Assembly (NCBI RefSeq): GCF_039521975.1
Contig: NZ_BAAACZ010000003.1
Span: forward strand, 186,001 to 250,000
Direction: 5' to 3'
Origin: Alkalibacillus silvisoli
GTDB taxonomy: Bacteria > Bacillota > Bacilli > Bacillales > Alkalibacillaceae
Length of the DNA: 64,000 nucleotides
In this document: in pieces, positions 25,281-33,287 of the stretch
Numbering within the stretch: position 1 is the stretch's first letter
How the letters are laid out: each line of letters opens with the position of its first letter
Program-made: the position numbers and the translations under genes
The notes under the pieces: generated by a model
The model's database searches: none
Told to the model about the DNA's origin: nothing
Seen by the model: the letters and a program-made list of their open reading frames with translations, nothing else

Positions 25281-25360
25281 TGAGCGCTGATAAAAGGTGC
25301 CGAACGCTGATAAATTAATCTGAGCGCTGATAAAAGATGCCAAACGCTGATAAAATAATC
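25281..25360 (+). repeat. Array of four 20-bp units (CGCTGATAAA core)
   Basis: Four units start exactly at 25281, 25301, 25321 and 25341. Odd units read TGAGCGCTGATAAAAGrTGC and even units CrAACGCTGATAAAwTAATC, so there is a 40-bp higher-order period. A 35-bp linker (GGCGATATCGCTACATCAAA) joins the array to the hairpin upstream. No gene is present between here and 25453. Confidence 0.85.
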
Positions 25361-25452
25361 CGGCTTGCACTCGGATTATTGGTCATCTTACATAAGGAAT
25401 CAAATATTCGTATTTAAACAGTGTTTCATCCCTATCGTCTCTCAGGGCTTTA

Positions 25453-26031
25453 TTATTCTATAACCTCAACTCTAACTTGTCTTACGCCATATCGGTTAGC
25501 TTCTGCTTCATCTGGAATGAAGAGGTCAATCCGATTACCTTGAATAGCCCCTCCAGTATCACCAGCAACAGCTGTTCCATAACCTTCAACCCAAACTGTT
25601 GAACCTAAAGGAATTACATCAGGGTCTACTGCTACAACCTTTTGATCCGGATTACTTCTTAAATCAATGCCAGTTCTAGTTGTCCCACTACACCCGTCGC
25701 AATAAGCAGTATAAGCCGTTGCAGTCATATACATTGTCTCTTTTGATTCTTCTTGCTGACTAACATGTTGAATGTTGTCATCATCACTTGACTCATTGTT
25801 TTCAGCTTGTTGCGTATTTTGTGTTGGTTCAGGTTCAATGAGAGTGATTTGTTCTTTTGTTTCTAATTGACTAGAAACAGTCTTGAATCCTTCTGTATAA
25901 TCATCTAATTCAGATAGTTTAGTTGTCATTTCTTTGTGGGTGTTCGCTTCTTTTATATCAGAATCAAATGCTACTAATAGAAGGGCAATGAATAATGCAA
26001 CTCCCAACATTAGTACTATTGTTCTTTTCAT
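25453..26031 (-). CDS. 3D-domain protein, putative cell-wall lytic enzyme
   Basis: A 192-aa protein with an N-terminal signal anchor (residues 4-24), a low-complexity Gln/Glu/Ser linker and a C-terminal 3D domain (MTATAYTAYCDGCSGTTRTG, VAVDPDVIPLGSTVWVEGYG, AVAGDTGGAIQGNRIDLF). Conserved aspartates are present in VDPDVIP, GDTGG and IDLF. The fold is shared with MltA-type lytic transglycosylases, and in Bacillus (YocH, YuiC) it remodels peptidoglycan. The start has a GGAGG site. Confidence 0.88.
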   Translation of the reverse strand: MKRTIVLMLGVALFIALLLVAFDSDIKEANTHKEMTTKLSELDDYTEGFKTVSSQLETKEQITLIEPEPTQNTQQAENNESSDDDNIQHVSQQEESKETMYMTATAYTAYCDGCSGTTRTGIDLRSNPDQKVVAVDPDVIPLGSTVWVEGYGTAVAGDTGGAIQGNRIDLFIPDEAEANRYGVRQVRVEVIE

Positions 26032-26162
26032 TGTTATACCTCCAAAGATGGAAATCTATTAACTTCAATAGGACTATTAACTCGTTTTGAAGTCCGAATG
26101 GTAGTATAACAGTTATGTATAACAGGTCAATCACAGTGTTTATACAAGGAGGTAACAATCTA

Positions 26163-26213
26163 ATGACACTAACTGTAAAAAAACTAAATATTATCACTTA
26201 TAAAATATATTGA
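26163..26213 (+). CDS. Possible 16-codon micro-ORF with strong ribosome site
   Basis: AAGGAGGT (26146-26153) lies 9 bp before ATG at 26163, opening MTLTVKKLNIITYKIY and a stop. It lies in an otherwise gene-free stretch, about 90 bp ahead of the kinase-like gene and divergent from the 3D-domain gene. The evidence is only the strong ribosome site; it may be chance. Confidence 0.2.
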   Translation: MTLTVKKLNIITYKIY

Positions 26214-26303
26214 TGAATACTTGGGTTTATTTGAAAAACAACTAGTAGTATAGTTAGGATATAGGTATTTTAAAACTAGACCGTTTGCATAGGATGGGTT
26301 TTG

Positions 26304-26843
26304 GTGTCAGGAAGGATGAATGGATTGAACCGAATATTAATTGTAGGTTCAAGTGGTGCAGGGAAGTCCAAATTATCGAGTCAATTGGGTGAGTTACTAA
26401 ATATTCGTGTGATCCATTTAGATTCCTTGTTTTGGTTACCTAACTGGACACAAAGGGATCTTGAAGAATGGCAGCAGTTGAATAGGGAAATAGTGAAAGG
26501 TAATCAATGGATTATAGATGGCTATTATCCATCTACACTAGAGATCCGGATGCAACATGCAGATACGATTATTTATTTGAACTACCCTAGGCGAGTTTGT
26601 TTATATCGTGCTATTAAGAGGCGGTTTGAATACAGGGGTGTGACAAGGCCTGATATGGGGGAAGGCTGTCCTGAGCGTTTACATGTTGAATTTTTACAGT
26701 ATATTTGGAAATTCCCTGAAAAAGAAAAGCCACTTCTAGAAGATAAACTTAATCAAGTCGTTGGTCACATTAAAGTGATTGAACTAAATTCTCCGAAAGA
26801 CGCTAAGGTACTTTTGGACAATTTGACAAAGCAAGATGTGTGA
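26304..26843 (+). CDS. AAA/adenylate-kinase-like P-loop protein (topology modulation/FlaR type)
   Basis: A protein of about 179 aa with Walker A GSSGAGKSKLSSQL, LNIRVIHLDSLFWLPNW and WIIDGYYPSTLEIRM, then a lid-like RAIKRRFEYRGVTRPDMGEG. The pattern matches small kinase-like proteins often annotated as DNA topology modulation protein; the real activity is likely nucleotide or small-molecule phosphorylation. The start is uncertain: GTG at 26304 has AGGATGG at good distance, while ATG at 26316 gives a slightly shorter protein. Confidence 0.8.
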   Translation: MSGRMNGLNRILIVGSSGAGKSKLSSQLGELLNIRVIHLDSLFWLPNWTQRDLEEWQQLNREIVKGNQWIIDGYYPSTLEIRMQHADTIIYLNYPRRVCLYRAIKRRFEYRGVTRPDMGEGCPERLHVEFLQYIWKFPEKEKPLLEDKLNQVVGHIKVIELNSPKDAKVLLDNLTKQDV

Positions 26844-26910
26844 CACGAGTCATTAAGTATTATAAGCTAGTAAATAAAATCATCCGTTCATCATTGAGAG
26901 GGGTAAAATA

Positions 26911-27474
26911 GTGAAAGTTGTTTTAATAAATGGGACAATTATTGGTTCGAAAACGAAAACTATACTACAAGAAGTTGAAAGCCAATTGAAACAGTTCTCA
27001 TCTATAATGGAAATAGAGCAAGTTCACCTTGAGCAATACACCTTAGAATTTGCTGATGGAAGAAGTAAAGACCAATATTCAGACGAAACCCAATCGTTAA
27101 TTAACCTTATTGAAAGTGCAGACGGTTTTATTGTTGCAACACCTATCTTCCAAGGGTCAATTCCTGGGGTATTAAAGAACTTATTTGACCTCATTTCGCC
27201 GAAAGCTATGAGATACAAACCGGTTGCGCTTTTAGCTAATGGTGGTACAGTTCAACATCATCTAGTCATTGAAAATCAATTGAAACCAATTCTTGATTAT
27301 TTCCGTTGTTTAATTACACCCAATTATGTATATACGCATGCGTCACATTTCTCTTATACTAATGAATTAATTGATGAAGATGTTAAACAGCGGATTTATG
27401 AGTTGACTCGCGTGTTTTCTCATTATGTTACGATGAGTCAAGCGGTTATAGAAGGGGATCATTTAAACTTATAA
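26911..27474 (+). CDS. NADPH-dependent FMN reductase family protein
   Basis: A 187-aa flavodoxin-like protein. VVLINGTIIGSKTKT is the FMN phosphate loop; SADGFIVATPIFQGSIPGVL and LANGGTVQHH are the other flavin contacts. It reduces flavins, quinones or azo compounds with NAD(P)H in the cytoplasm. The start is GTG with GAGAGGGG upstream. It is followed by copy 2 of the composite-repeat hairpin. Confidence 0.87.
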   Translation: MKVVLINGTIIGSKTKTILQEVESQLKQFSSIMEIEQVHLEQYTLEFADGRSKDQYSDETQSLINLIESADGFIVATPIFQGSIPGVLKNLFDLISPKAMRYKPVALLANGGTVQHHLVIENQLKPILDYFRCLITPNYVYTHASHFSYTNELIDEDVKQRIYELTRVFSHYVTMSQAVIEGDHLNL

Positions 27475-27513
27475 GGTAGAATGAACAGTGGATAAAATTA
27501 ATTGTAATAATAG

Positions 27514-27557
27514 AAGATCCGAACGATTCATCATAAATGAAGTCGTTCGGATCTTTT
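27514..27557 (+). terminator. Composite-repeat hairpin, copy 2
   Basis: AAGATCCGAACGA/TCGTTCGGATCTT with internal TTCAT/ATGAA. Compared with copy 1, an A-to-G change in the left arm is matched by a T-to-C change in the right arm, so pairing is kept. TTTTA follows the right arm. It lies 40 bp past the FMN reductase stop. Confidence 0.8.
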
Positions 27558-27574
27558 AGTTTCGAAATCACTCT

Positions 27575-27788
27575 ATCAAAAATACTTGAGCACTGGTAAT
27601 AGAAGTTTGAACCTTGATAAAACTATCTAACGATTCGTGTGTGTGCTGTTCCCTAAGGGCAAGCAGGCGTGTCGTTTTCACCGACTAGGAGTCTACACAC
27701 TTTGATTCTGCTAGGGGTAGCTGTTCACCTAAACACAAAGCAGGCGTACGTATGTAAACGGCTCTTCAACCTTTTTGTACTAGGCTCG
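27575..27788. repeat. Degenerate tail of the composite repeat plus a half copy of the foldback element
   Basis: The linker TCACTCTATCAAAAAT is followed by two worn units (GAGCACTGGTAATAGAAG and GAACCTTGATAAAAC). From about 27640 a truncated foldback copy is recognisable by GACTAGGAGTCTACACAC TT and GATTCTGC, matching the right half of 5187-5299. No gene is seen here. Confidence 0.55.
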
Positions 27789-28562
27789 TTATTTCCAAAC
27801 AAATTCGGGGTTTCTTTTGTTTAAAAAGGCTTGTACTCCTTCTTGATGATCTTCTGTTTGACGCATTGATAATTGCCCGTTTGTTTCAGCTTCCAAGATT
27901 GATTTTAACTTTACTACTTGCTGACTATTTAATATCTCCTTTGATTCAATCATAGCTAAGATTGGCGCTTGTTTTAATTGTTGGATATAGCCATTAACAA
28001 CTTCATCTAAATCGTTGTCAGTCGCTAAGTCAATTAAATTCATTGCTTCTGATTGTTTAGCTGTTAAAGTTTCGCCTTCCCAAATGGTTTGCTTAGCCTT
28101 CACGGTACCTAGTCGTTGTTCCATGAAGAAATGACCACCGCCATCTGGAATTAATCCAATTCCAATAAAGTTCATAGCAACCTTAGCATTAGCTTTGGCA
28201 ATGACGTAATCACAAGCTAATGCAATACTTAGACCTAAGCCTGCAGCAGCACCATTAAGAGCAGAAATGGTAACTTTAGGCATCTGATATAAAGTTAAAA
28301 CAATACTTTTAATGGTGTTCATAACATCTTGAAATGCTTCTGGGTCACTAGCTTGAAGCATCATCTTCATATCGCCACCAGCTGAAAAAGCCTTGCCACT
28401 GCCTTTTAAGACTAAAATTTTCGCATCACTACGTTGGACTTCTTCTAACTGCTCTTTTAAAGCATGTAGTAATTCTTGGTTCATAGCATTCAATTGCTCG
28501 GGTCTGTTTAACGTAATTGTTGCAACATCATTATCATAACTTAACACTACTGTTTCTGACAT
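27789..28562 (-). CDS. Enoyl-CoA hydratase/isomerase (crotonase) family protein
   Basis: A 257-aa crotonase-fold protein. VATITLNRPEQLNAMNQELL opens the fold, KAFSAGGDMKMML and ALNGAAAGLGLSIALACDYV form the oxyanion hole, and IGIGLIPDGGGHFFMEQRLG contains the position of one catalytic Glu (Asp in PDGG here). It hydrates or isomerises an acyl-CoA; whether it serves beta-oxidation or a phenylacetate-type pathway is unclear. The ATG at 28562 has GTGAGG upstream. It follows the XRE-TPR regulator by 53 bp. Confidence 0.87.
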   Translation of the reverse strand: MSETVVLSYDNDVATITLNRPEQLNAMNQELLHALKEQLEEVQRSDAKILVLKGSGKAFSAGGDMKMMLQASDPEAFQDVMNTIKSIVLTLYQMPKVTISALNGAAAGLGLSIALACDYVIAKANAKVAMNFIGIGLIPDGGGHFFMEQRLGTVKAKQTIWEGETLTAKQSEAMNLIDLATDNDLDEVVNGYIQQLKQAPILAMIESKEILNSQQVVKLKSILEAETNGQLSMRQTEDHQEGVQAFLNKRNPEFVWK

Positions 28563-28615
28563 TTTGCAAAACCTCACTTGTCGATAGATTATTTTGCTAG
28601 ATTGTTACCACCAAA

Positions 28616-29860
28616 TTAGATAGATTCGTTAGCTAACTGTTTGAAATAGTATGCGGATAATTTGAATTGACCTTGATCAAACAACGATTCAGCTAGAATT
28701 CCATACAATTCTTTTAATGTATTCCTTTCGCCCATTTTTAAAAGGTACGGGATCCACTTCTTTTCAGCTTGGTGAACAAATTCATTAGTCCTCACTGTGT
28801 TATATACTTGGTGCTTTAAGATCGACAGCTGGCACCGAACTTTTAAATCATTAATGCGCCTGCTTAAAACCTCACCTTCTTTAATATACGCTATTGCTTG
28901 GTCATTCTCCTGCAATTGAAAGTGAGCTTTTGCAAGAAGATGGTAACTATGGAGTTTGTCGTAAGGTGATAAGAAGGATTCAGCTGCATCCTCAAGATAA
29001 TCAATTGCCTTATTCCAATCTTTCATCTCGCAATATAAAAAACCAATATTGTGTTTAAGCCGTACGGTAATTAGCTCTGAATCCATCATCGGTTTTGAAT
29101 CAAGAACTTGAAAGAAGTATTGCTCTGCTAAGTCATATGCCTTTAATAATGTGTAGTTAATGCCGAATAAGATATAACAGTCTGTAATCTTTGGGTATAG
29201 GAATTCATCAATGAATCGTTCCTTTGCAATCTGACAATAATGGTTGCTTCTTATAGGGTCGTCCATTCGAGTATACGTAGCTGCTAATAAATAATAAATA
29301 TCAGGGTCGTTCATGGAATGTTTGACAAGGGTTCGTTCAGCTTTTTTGAAATAGACTATGGCGTTGTTTGGAAAAGCACGATGGATATAATAAACACCTA
29401 GTATCTTATAAAAATAGTATAACCGTTCACCTTTAAAGGTTTGTTCCATGTTATGAATAGATTCTATAGGTTGTTTCATCGCATTTTCTTGTTTAGTTTC
29501 GATTAAATAATAAAATTCAATTAGTTTAAAATAGTGCTGTAGTTCCGTCTGATGAAAAGGTGTTATGTTTTCTTTTAAACTGGTGTAAACTAATTTAGCT
29601 TCTTTGAAATTTTTCTTAGTAATTAGTTTATATAAATTAATAATTTGTATATGTATGTCTTCTTGGTCTAGCGAGCTGATTTCCTCGTAGGGGGCATCTA
29701 ACTTTTCGCATAATGAGACAATGACATCATAACTTGGCTCAATCATTTCGTTTTCAATTTTACTTAAATATGAGATTGAACAAATGCCATTTGCTAAGTC
29801 TTTTTGCGTTAAACCTCGTTTAGTTCGGTAGTATTGGATAAACGTTCCAGTATTCATCAT
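28616..29860 (-). CDS. XRE-type regulator with TPR repeats (RRNPP/PlcR-NprR-like)
   Basis: A protein of about 414 aa. The N-terminal helix-turn-helix (YRTKRGLTQKDLANGICSIS, YLSKIENEMIEPS) matches the PlcR/NprR/Rap-linked RRNPP group; residues 75-410 are all-helical with TPR-like units (for example DPDIYYLLAATYTRMDDPIR and LKHNIGFLYCEMKDWNKAID). RRNPP regulators normally bind a secreted signalling peptide encoded next door. No small export-signal gene lies on either side, so it may sense a distant peptide or another ligand. The start is ATG 29860 (or 29857) after AGGTGG. Confidence 0.82.
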   Translation of the reverse strand: MMNTGTFIQYYRTKRGLTQKDLANGICSISYLSKIENEMIEPSYDVIVSLCEKLDAPYEEISSLDQEDIHIQIINLYKLITKKNFKEAKLVYTSLKENITPFHQTELQHYFKLIEFYYLIETKQENAMKQPIESIHNMEQTFKGERLYYFYKILGVYYIHRAFPNNAIVYFKKAERTLVKHSMNDPDIYYLLAATYTRMDDPIRSNHYCQIAKERFIDEFLYPKITDCYILFGINYTLLKAYDLAEQYFFQVLDSKPMMDSELITVRLKHNIGFLYCEMKDWNKAIDYLEDAAESFLSPYDKLHSYHLLAKAHFQLQENDQAIAYIKEGEVLSRRINDLKVRCQLSILKHQVYNTVRTNEFVHQAEKKWIPYLLKMGERNTLKELYGILAESLFDQGQFKLSAYYFKQLANESI

Positions 29861-30031
29861 ATAAGCCACCTAATTTAACTATTATAAAACTATTGTAAGA
29901 GAATAAAGGAAGATTGTAAAAAATAATCCCCGGTTTAAGACTGTTGTTGTTATTGTAAATCACTTATGGAAGACACTTTCTAAAGAGTAGGAGTTGGTAG
30001 CATAAGTTGATTTGAACAATATTGAGATTAT

Positions 30032-30100
30032 AGCTCAAATATTGAGGGACTCCGCTTAAATAATTGAGATGTTCGCTCATTTATCCTTCGCTCAAAACTC
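30032..30100. repeat. Short array of 21-bp units (CGCTTAAATAATTGAG type)
   Basis: In the gene-free stretch 29861-30142, AGCTCAAATATTGAGGGACTC, CGCTTAAATAATTGAGATG, CGCTCATTTATCC and CGCTCAAAAC start at 30032, 30053, 30074 and 30089. The units match those of the array at 58067. No hairpin of the composite family is attached. The rest of the stretch shows nothing distinctive apart from the terminator at its end. Confidence 0.6.
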
Positions 30101-30142
30101 ATGCAACTCAAAAAATCACCAACACTTTACATACAGAGCCCT

Positions 30143-30184
30143 CAAAAAAACCCTTGAGTTAAATTAATATTAACCCAAGGGTGT
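30143..30184 (-). terminator. Intrinsic terminator of the chemoreceptor operon
   Basis: ACCCTTG/CAAGGGT and inner GTTAA/TTAAC stems are followed on the minus strand by a run of T, 7 bp beyond the chemoreceptor stop. Confidence 0.8.
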
Positions 30185-30190
30185 AGTGAT

Positions 30191-31840
30191 TTAATAAAAA
30201 TGAGATGTTTTCTCGTTTAATTCTTGAATCATGTCTTCTAGCTTTCTTACTTCAGCCTGTAGTTTATTAAAGGCACTTTGTTGTTCAGCTGCGGAAGCGG
30301 AAATCTCTTCAGTACCTGCAGCCGTTTCTTCTGTAACAGAACTAATGCTTTCCATTGTCGTTGTAATTTGTTCACTTTGTTTTTGTGATTCATTCATGCC
30401 ATTTGCAAGTAGTTCTAGTCGATCATATATTTGTTTGACATGATCTGCAATGGCATTAAATGATTCTTCAGATGTATTAACGGCTCCAGATTGTTGTTTG
30501 CTTAACTTTGTTGTTTCTTCAGTTTGTTGGTTAATGGTGTGAACCCCTTGTTTAATTTGTTCGACCATATTCTTTATATCATCTGTAGCTGAGGTTGATT
30601 GGTCTGCTAATTTCCTTACTTCATCAGCGACTACAGCAAAGCCTTTTCCGTGTTCTCCTGCACGAGCAGCTTCAATGGCTGCATTTAAAGCGAGTAAATT
30701 AGTTTGTTCAGCAATATCATTGACAAGTTCAACAGCTTTCTCGATTTGTTCGGTGTAAGTAGTAAATTGTTCTACTGAGCTTTTCACTTCGCCAATGGCT
30801 GCTTGATTGTTTTCCATAATGGACCTTTGTTCAGTCATAGCTTGATGTCCATTTTGAACAGCTTGTTGTGCTTTGGTACTTGCTTCATTAGCTTCTTGGC
30901 TTTGCTTTGTGTTGATATTAAAGTCTTGTTGCATCTTTTCAACAAGTGTGACGGCATCTTGTACATCATTAGAAATCGACTGGCTTCCTTGTGCTAATTC
31001 ATCTGTTGAACTGGCAACTTGATGGCTTCCTTCAGTTAAACTGTTAATTTCATCATTTAATTGATGACTAAAGTCATTAACTCGATTGTTAATACTGTGA
31101 ATAGATTGAACAGTATCTTTTAAGTTTTCCATCATTGTCTTGAATGAGCGTTTCAGTTGGCCGATTTCGTCTGTTTCTTTTTCACTAACCTCAATAGAAG
31201 TAGATAATTTACCACCTGCAGCTTCTTCAGCTTGTTGAGATAGCTCTTGTAAAGGTTTAGCGATTCGATTTGACAATTTAAGTGATAAGAACAATGTAAG
31301 GGTGATTAGAATAATGCTAGCGATTATGATGAATGTTACTAAATTATTGATCATCGTTTGTTGTTCTTGAATGGTTTCGTTATACCAATTTGTTGAAGCT
31401 TCTTCAAGCATGTAGGCATCGTTAACTAATCCCGCTGTTCTTAAAGCTTGTCTATGAACTTCATTCACATTCTCTTCTTCTAAAGCAGTACGCGCTAGTT
31501 GTTGCCAGTCTTCATATTTATCTTGTGCTTGCGTTAACCATTGTCTTTGGTCTTCAGTTTCTACAAGGTTAGAGATGCCTGTAATGGTTTCTTCAGTTTG
31601 TTCGATTTGAAATATTGCATCTTGTCTTGTTGCCTCAGATGGACTGTAATAATAAGTTGTTAAAGCTTGTTCTGATGATTGTAGTTGAGCATGTAATTCC
31701 TTACTTTCCAATAAGACTTCGACATCTTCTTGGGACGAACTTTGAAAAGTAATCATTTCAAAAGCAATCCATGAAACGAGAGCCAAACTTAAAAGCAAAG
31801 GAATCATCGTCATGATATATAATCGTTTTTTGATGTTCAT
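30191..31840 (-). CDS. Methyl-accepting chemotaxis protein
   Basis: A 549-aa transducer with a first transmembrane helix (about 8-30), an extracytoplasmic four-helix-type sensor (about 31-165), a second helix (LVTFIIIASIILITLTLFLS), HAMP and a cytoplasmic coiled coil with the signalling tip VNDIAEQTNLLALNAAIEAA and EVRKLADQS. It signals to CheA/CheW. It follows the BMP-family lipoprotein by 12 bp with its ribosome site in the gap, so they form one operon; the lipoprotein may present the ligand to the sensor domain. Confidence 0.93.
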   Translation of the reverse strand: MNIKKRLYIMTMIPLLLSLALVSWIAFEMITFQSSSQEDVEVLLESKELHAQLQSSEQALTTYYYSPSEATRQDAIFQIEQTEETITGISNLVETEDQRQWLTQAQDKYEDWQQLARTALEEENVNEVHRQALRTAGLVNDAYMLEEASTNWYNETIQEQQTMINNLVTFIIIASIILITLTLFLSLKLSNRIAKPLQELSQQAEEAAGGKLSTSIEVSEKETDEIGQLKRSFKTMMENLKDTVQSIHSINNRVNDFSHQLNDEINSLTEGSHQVASSTDELAQGSQSISNDVQDAVTLVEKMQQDFNINTKQSQEANEASTKAQQAVQNGHQAMTEQRSIMENNQAAIGEVKSSVEQFTTYTEQIEKAVELVNDIAEQTNLLALNAAIEAARAGEHGKGFAVVADEVRKLADQSTSATDDIKNMVEQIKQGVHTINQQTEETTKLSKQQSGAVNTSEESFNAIADHVKQIYDRLELLANGMNESQKQSEQITTTMESISSVTEETAAGTEEISASAAEQQSAFNKLQAEVRKLEDMIQELNEKTSHFY

Positions 31841-31852
31841 TTAATCACTCCT

Positions 31853-32797
31853 TTATGATTCATTTCTAGCATTTTCAAGTGTTTGTTCTTCAAGGCTAGA
31901 TAATTCAATTAGACGTATTGGAGCAAGTCCAACACCCTCTTCATTTAAACCAAGTTCAATATGTTCACCTTGAAGAGTTTCACCATTATGTAAACGTTCC
32001 ATAATGTCATAGATTGCAACATTTACATTTTTAACCATTGAGGATATAACAGCTTCCTCAGCAATGGTGAATTGATCTGTATCTACTCCAAACGCATAGA
32101 TTCCTTGATTTTCAGCTTCTTGTAAAGCACCTGTTCCAGTAAATCCAGCTGATGGAAATAAGAGATCAGCACCTTCATCAATCATTTCTTGAGCTATGTC
32201 AGCGCCTAATTGGTCATCATCAAACGTCCCAGCATCTTGTGATAATATTTCAGCATCTGAATTCGCATCTTCAACACCTTCAATAAAACCACGTTCAAAC
32301 GTACGAATGACTTCACTATCCACACCACCAATAAAGCCTACAACGTCCGTTTCCGTTCTCATACCAGCAATTAGTCCAATTAAGTAACTTCCTTCATCTT
32401 CTTTAAAGGTAATGGAAGTGACATTAGGTAAGTCAATCACGTCATCAATAATCACAAACTGTTGGTCAGGATAAGTTTCAGCCAGTGTTTCAATAGCAGG
32501 CGTTGTAGTGAAACTTAAACCAAAAATGACATCATGTCCTTGTTCTATGAGGTCTTCAAGATGCTTTTCATAATCCTCATCAAACGGTTCACGATAGTCA
32601 AAAACAATACCCAGTTCATCACGTGCTTGGGCTAATCCTTGAAAGGCTAAATCACTGAATGCATTATCACCTAACCCACTTTCAGTTACTAATAAACCAG
32701 CACTAAGTTCTTGATCAATAACTGCTTCCTCTTCTGAAGAACAAGCAGCTAATATAAATGTTAAAATTAATAAAAACATTAACTTATGTACTTTCAT
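31853..32797 (-). CDS. BMP-family (PnrA/Med-like) substrate-binding lipoprotein
   Basis: A 314-aa protein. The signal peptide ends in ILAAC (Cys19 lipidation) and the mature part is a two-lobe periplasmic-binding fold: GLGDNAFSDLAFQGL, VIFGLSFTTTPAI, FIGGVDSEVIRTFERGF and PSAGFTGTGALQEAENQ. BMP proteins bind nucleosides for ABC import. No permease or ATPase gene is adjacent; instead the next gene is a chemoreceptor. I infer a sensory role. The start follows GGAGGAT. Confidence 0.88.
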   Translation of the reverse strand: MKVHKLMFLLILTFILAACSSEEEAVIDQELSAGLLVTESGLGDNAFSDLAFQGLAQARDELGIVFDYREPFDEDYEKHLEDLIEQGHDVIFGLSFTTTPAIETLAETYPDQQFVIIDDVIDLPNVTSITFKEDEGSYLIGLIAGMRTETDVVGFIGGVDSEVIRTFERGFIEGVEDANSDAEILSQDAGTFDDDQLGADIAQEMIDEGADLLFPSAGFTGTGALQEAENQGIYAFGVDTDQFTIAEEAVISSMVKNVNVAIYDIMERLHNGETLQGEHIELGLNEEGVGLAPIRLIELSSLEEQTLENARNES

Positions 32798-32984
32798 AAA
32801 TATCCTCCTAAATTCTGAAAATTATGTCGAAATTAATCGAAAAATGACCACTAAATTATTATCGGATCACTATCCAGTTCTGTTAATAGCCAAATGAATT
32901 TTTTAGGAGTTTAGTAGAACTTTTGGCATATGTTGACGAATGGGTGTTATAAGATTAATATAGAAATTAAGAATTAAATACATA

Positions 32985-33175
32985 GAACATTTAGGTGTGA
33001 GCATTTAGTTGCTTATTTAAAAGGGAAGTTCGGTGTAAGTCCGACGCGGTCCCGCCACTGTTATGGGGAACGACTGACCAAATCCACTGTTAAATACGGG
33101 AAGGGGGTCAGAAGTGATGAACCTAAGCCAGGAGACCTGCCTAAGTATGTTTTAGCTTATTTCCTTCGGGGTTAA
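32985..33175 (+). promoter_or_regulatory. Cobalamin (AdoCbl) riboswitch
   Basis: The conserved core is present in order: GGGAAGTTCGGTGTAAGTCC, GCGGTCCCGCCACTGT and the B12 box GCCAGGAGACCTGCC (33128-33142). It lies upstream of the corrinoid uptake operon and is followed by an intrinsic terminator, so cobalamin binding should stop transcription before btuF. Confidence 0.95.
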
Positions 33176-33221
33176 AGGGATAGCTATATATCAGTCGAAA
33201 GATTAATATATAGTAGAGACT

Positions 33222-33268
33222 AAAGTGCTCATATTTCCTTACTCTAGGGAAATATGAGTACTTTTTAT
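33222..33268 (+). terminator. Riboswitch expression-platform terminator
   Basis: AGTGCTCATATTTCC pairs with GGAAATATGAGTACT (one G-T pair) and is followed by TTTTTATTAT, 20 bp before btuF. An upstream stem CTATATAT/ATATATAG (33183-33212) may take part in switching. Confidence 0.85.
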
Positions 33269-33287
33269 TATAGAAAGGAAGAGGAAG

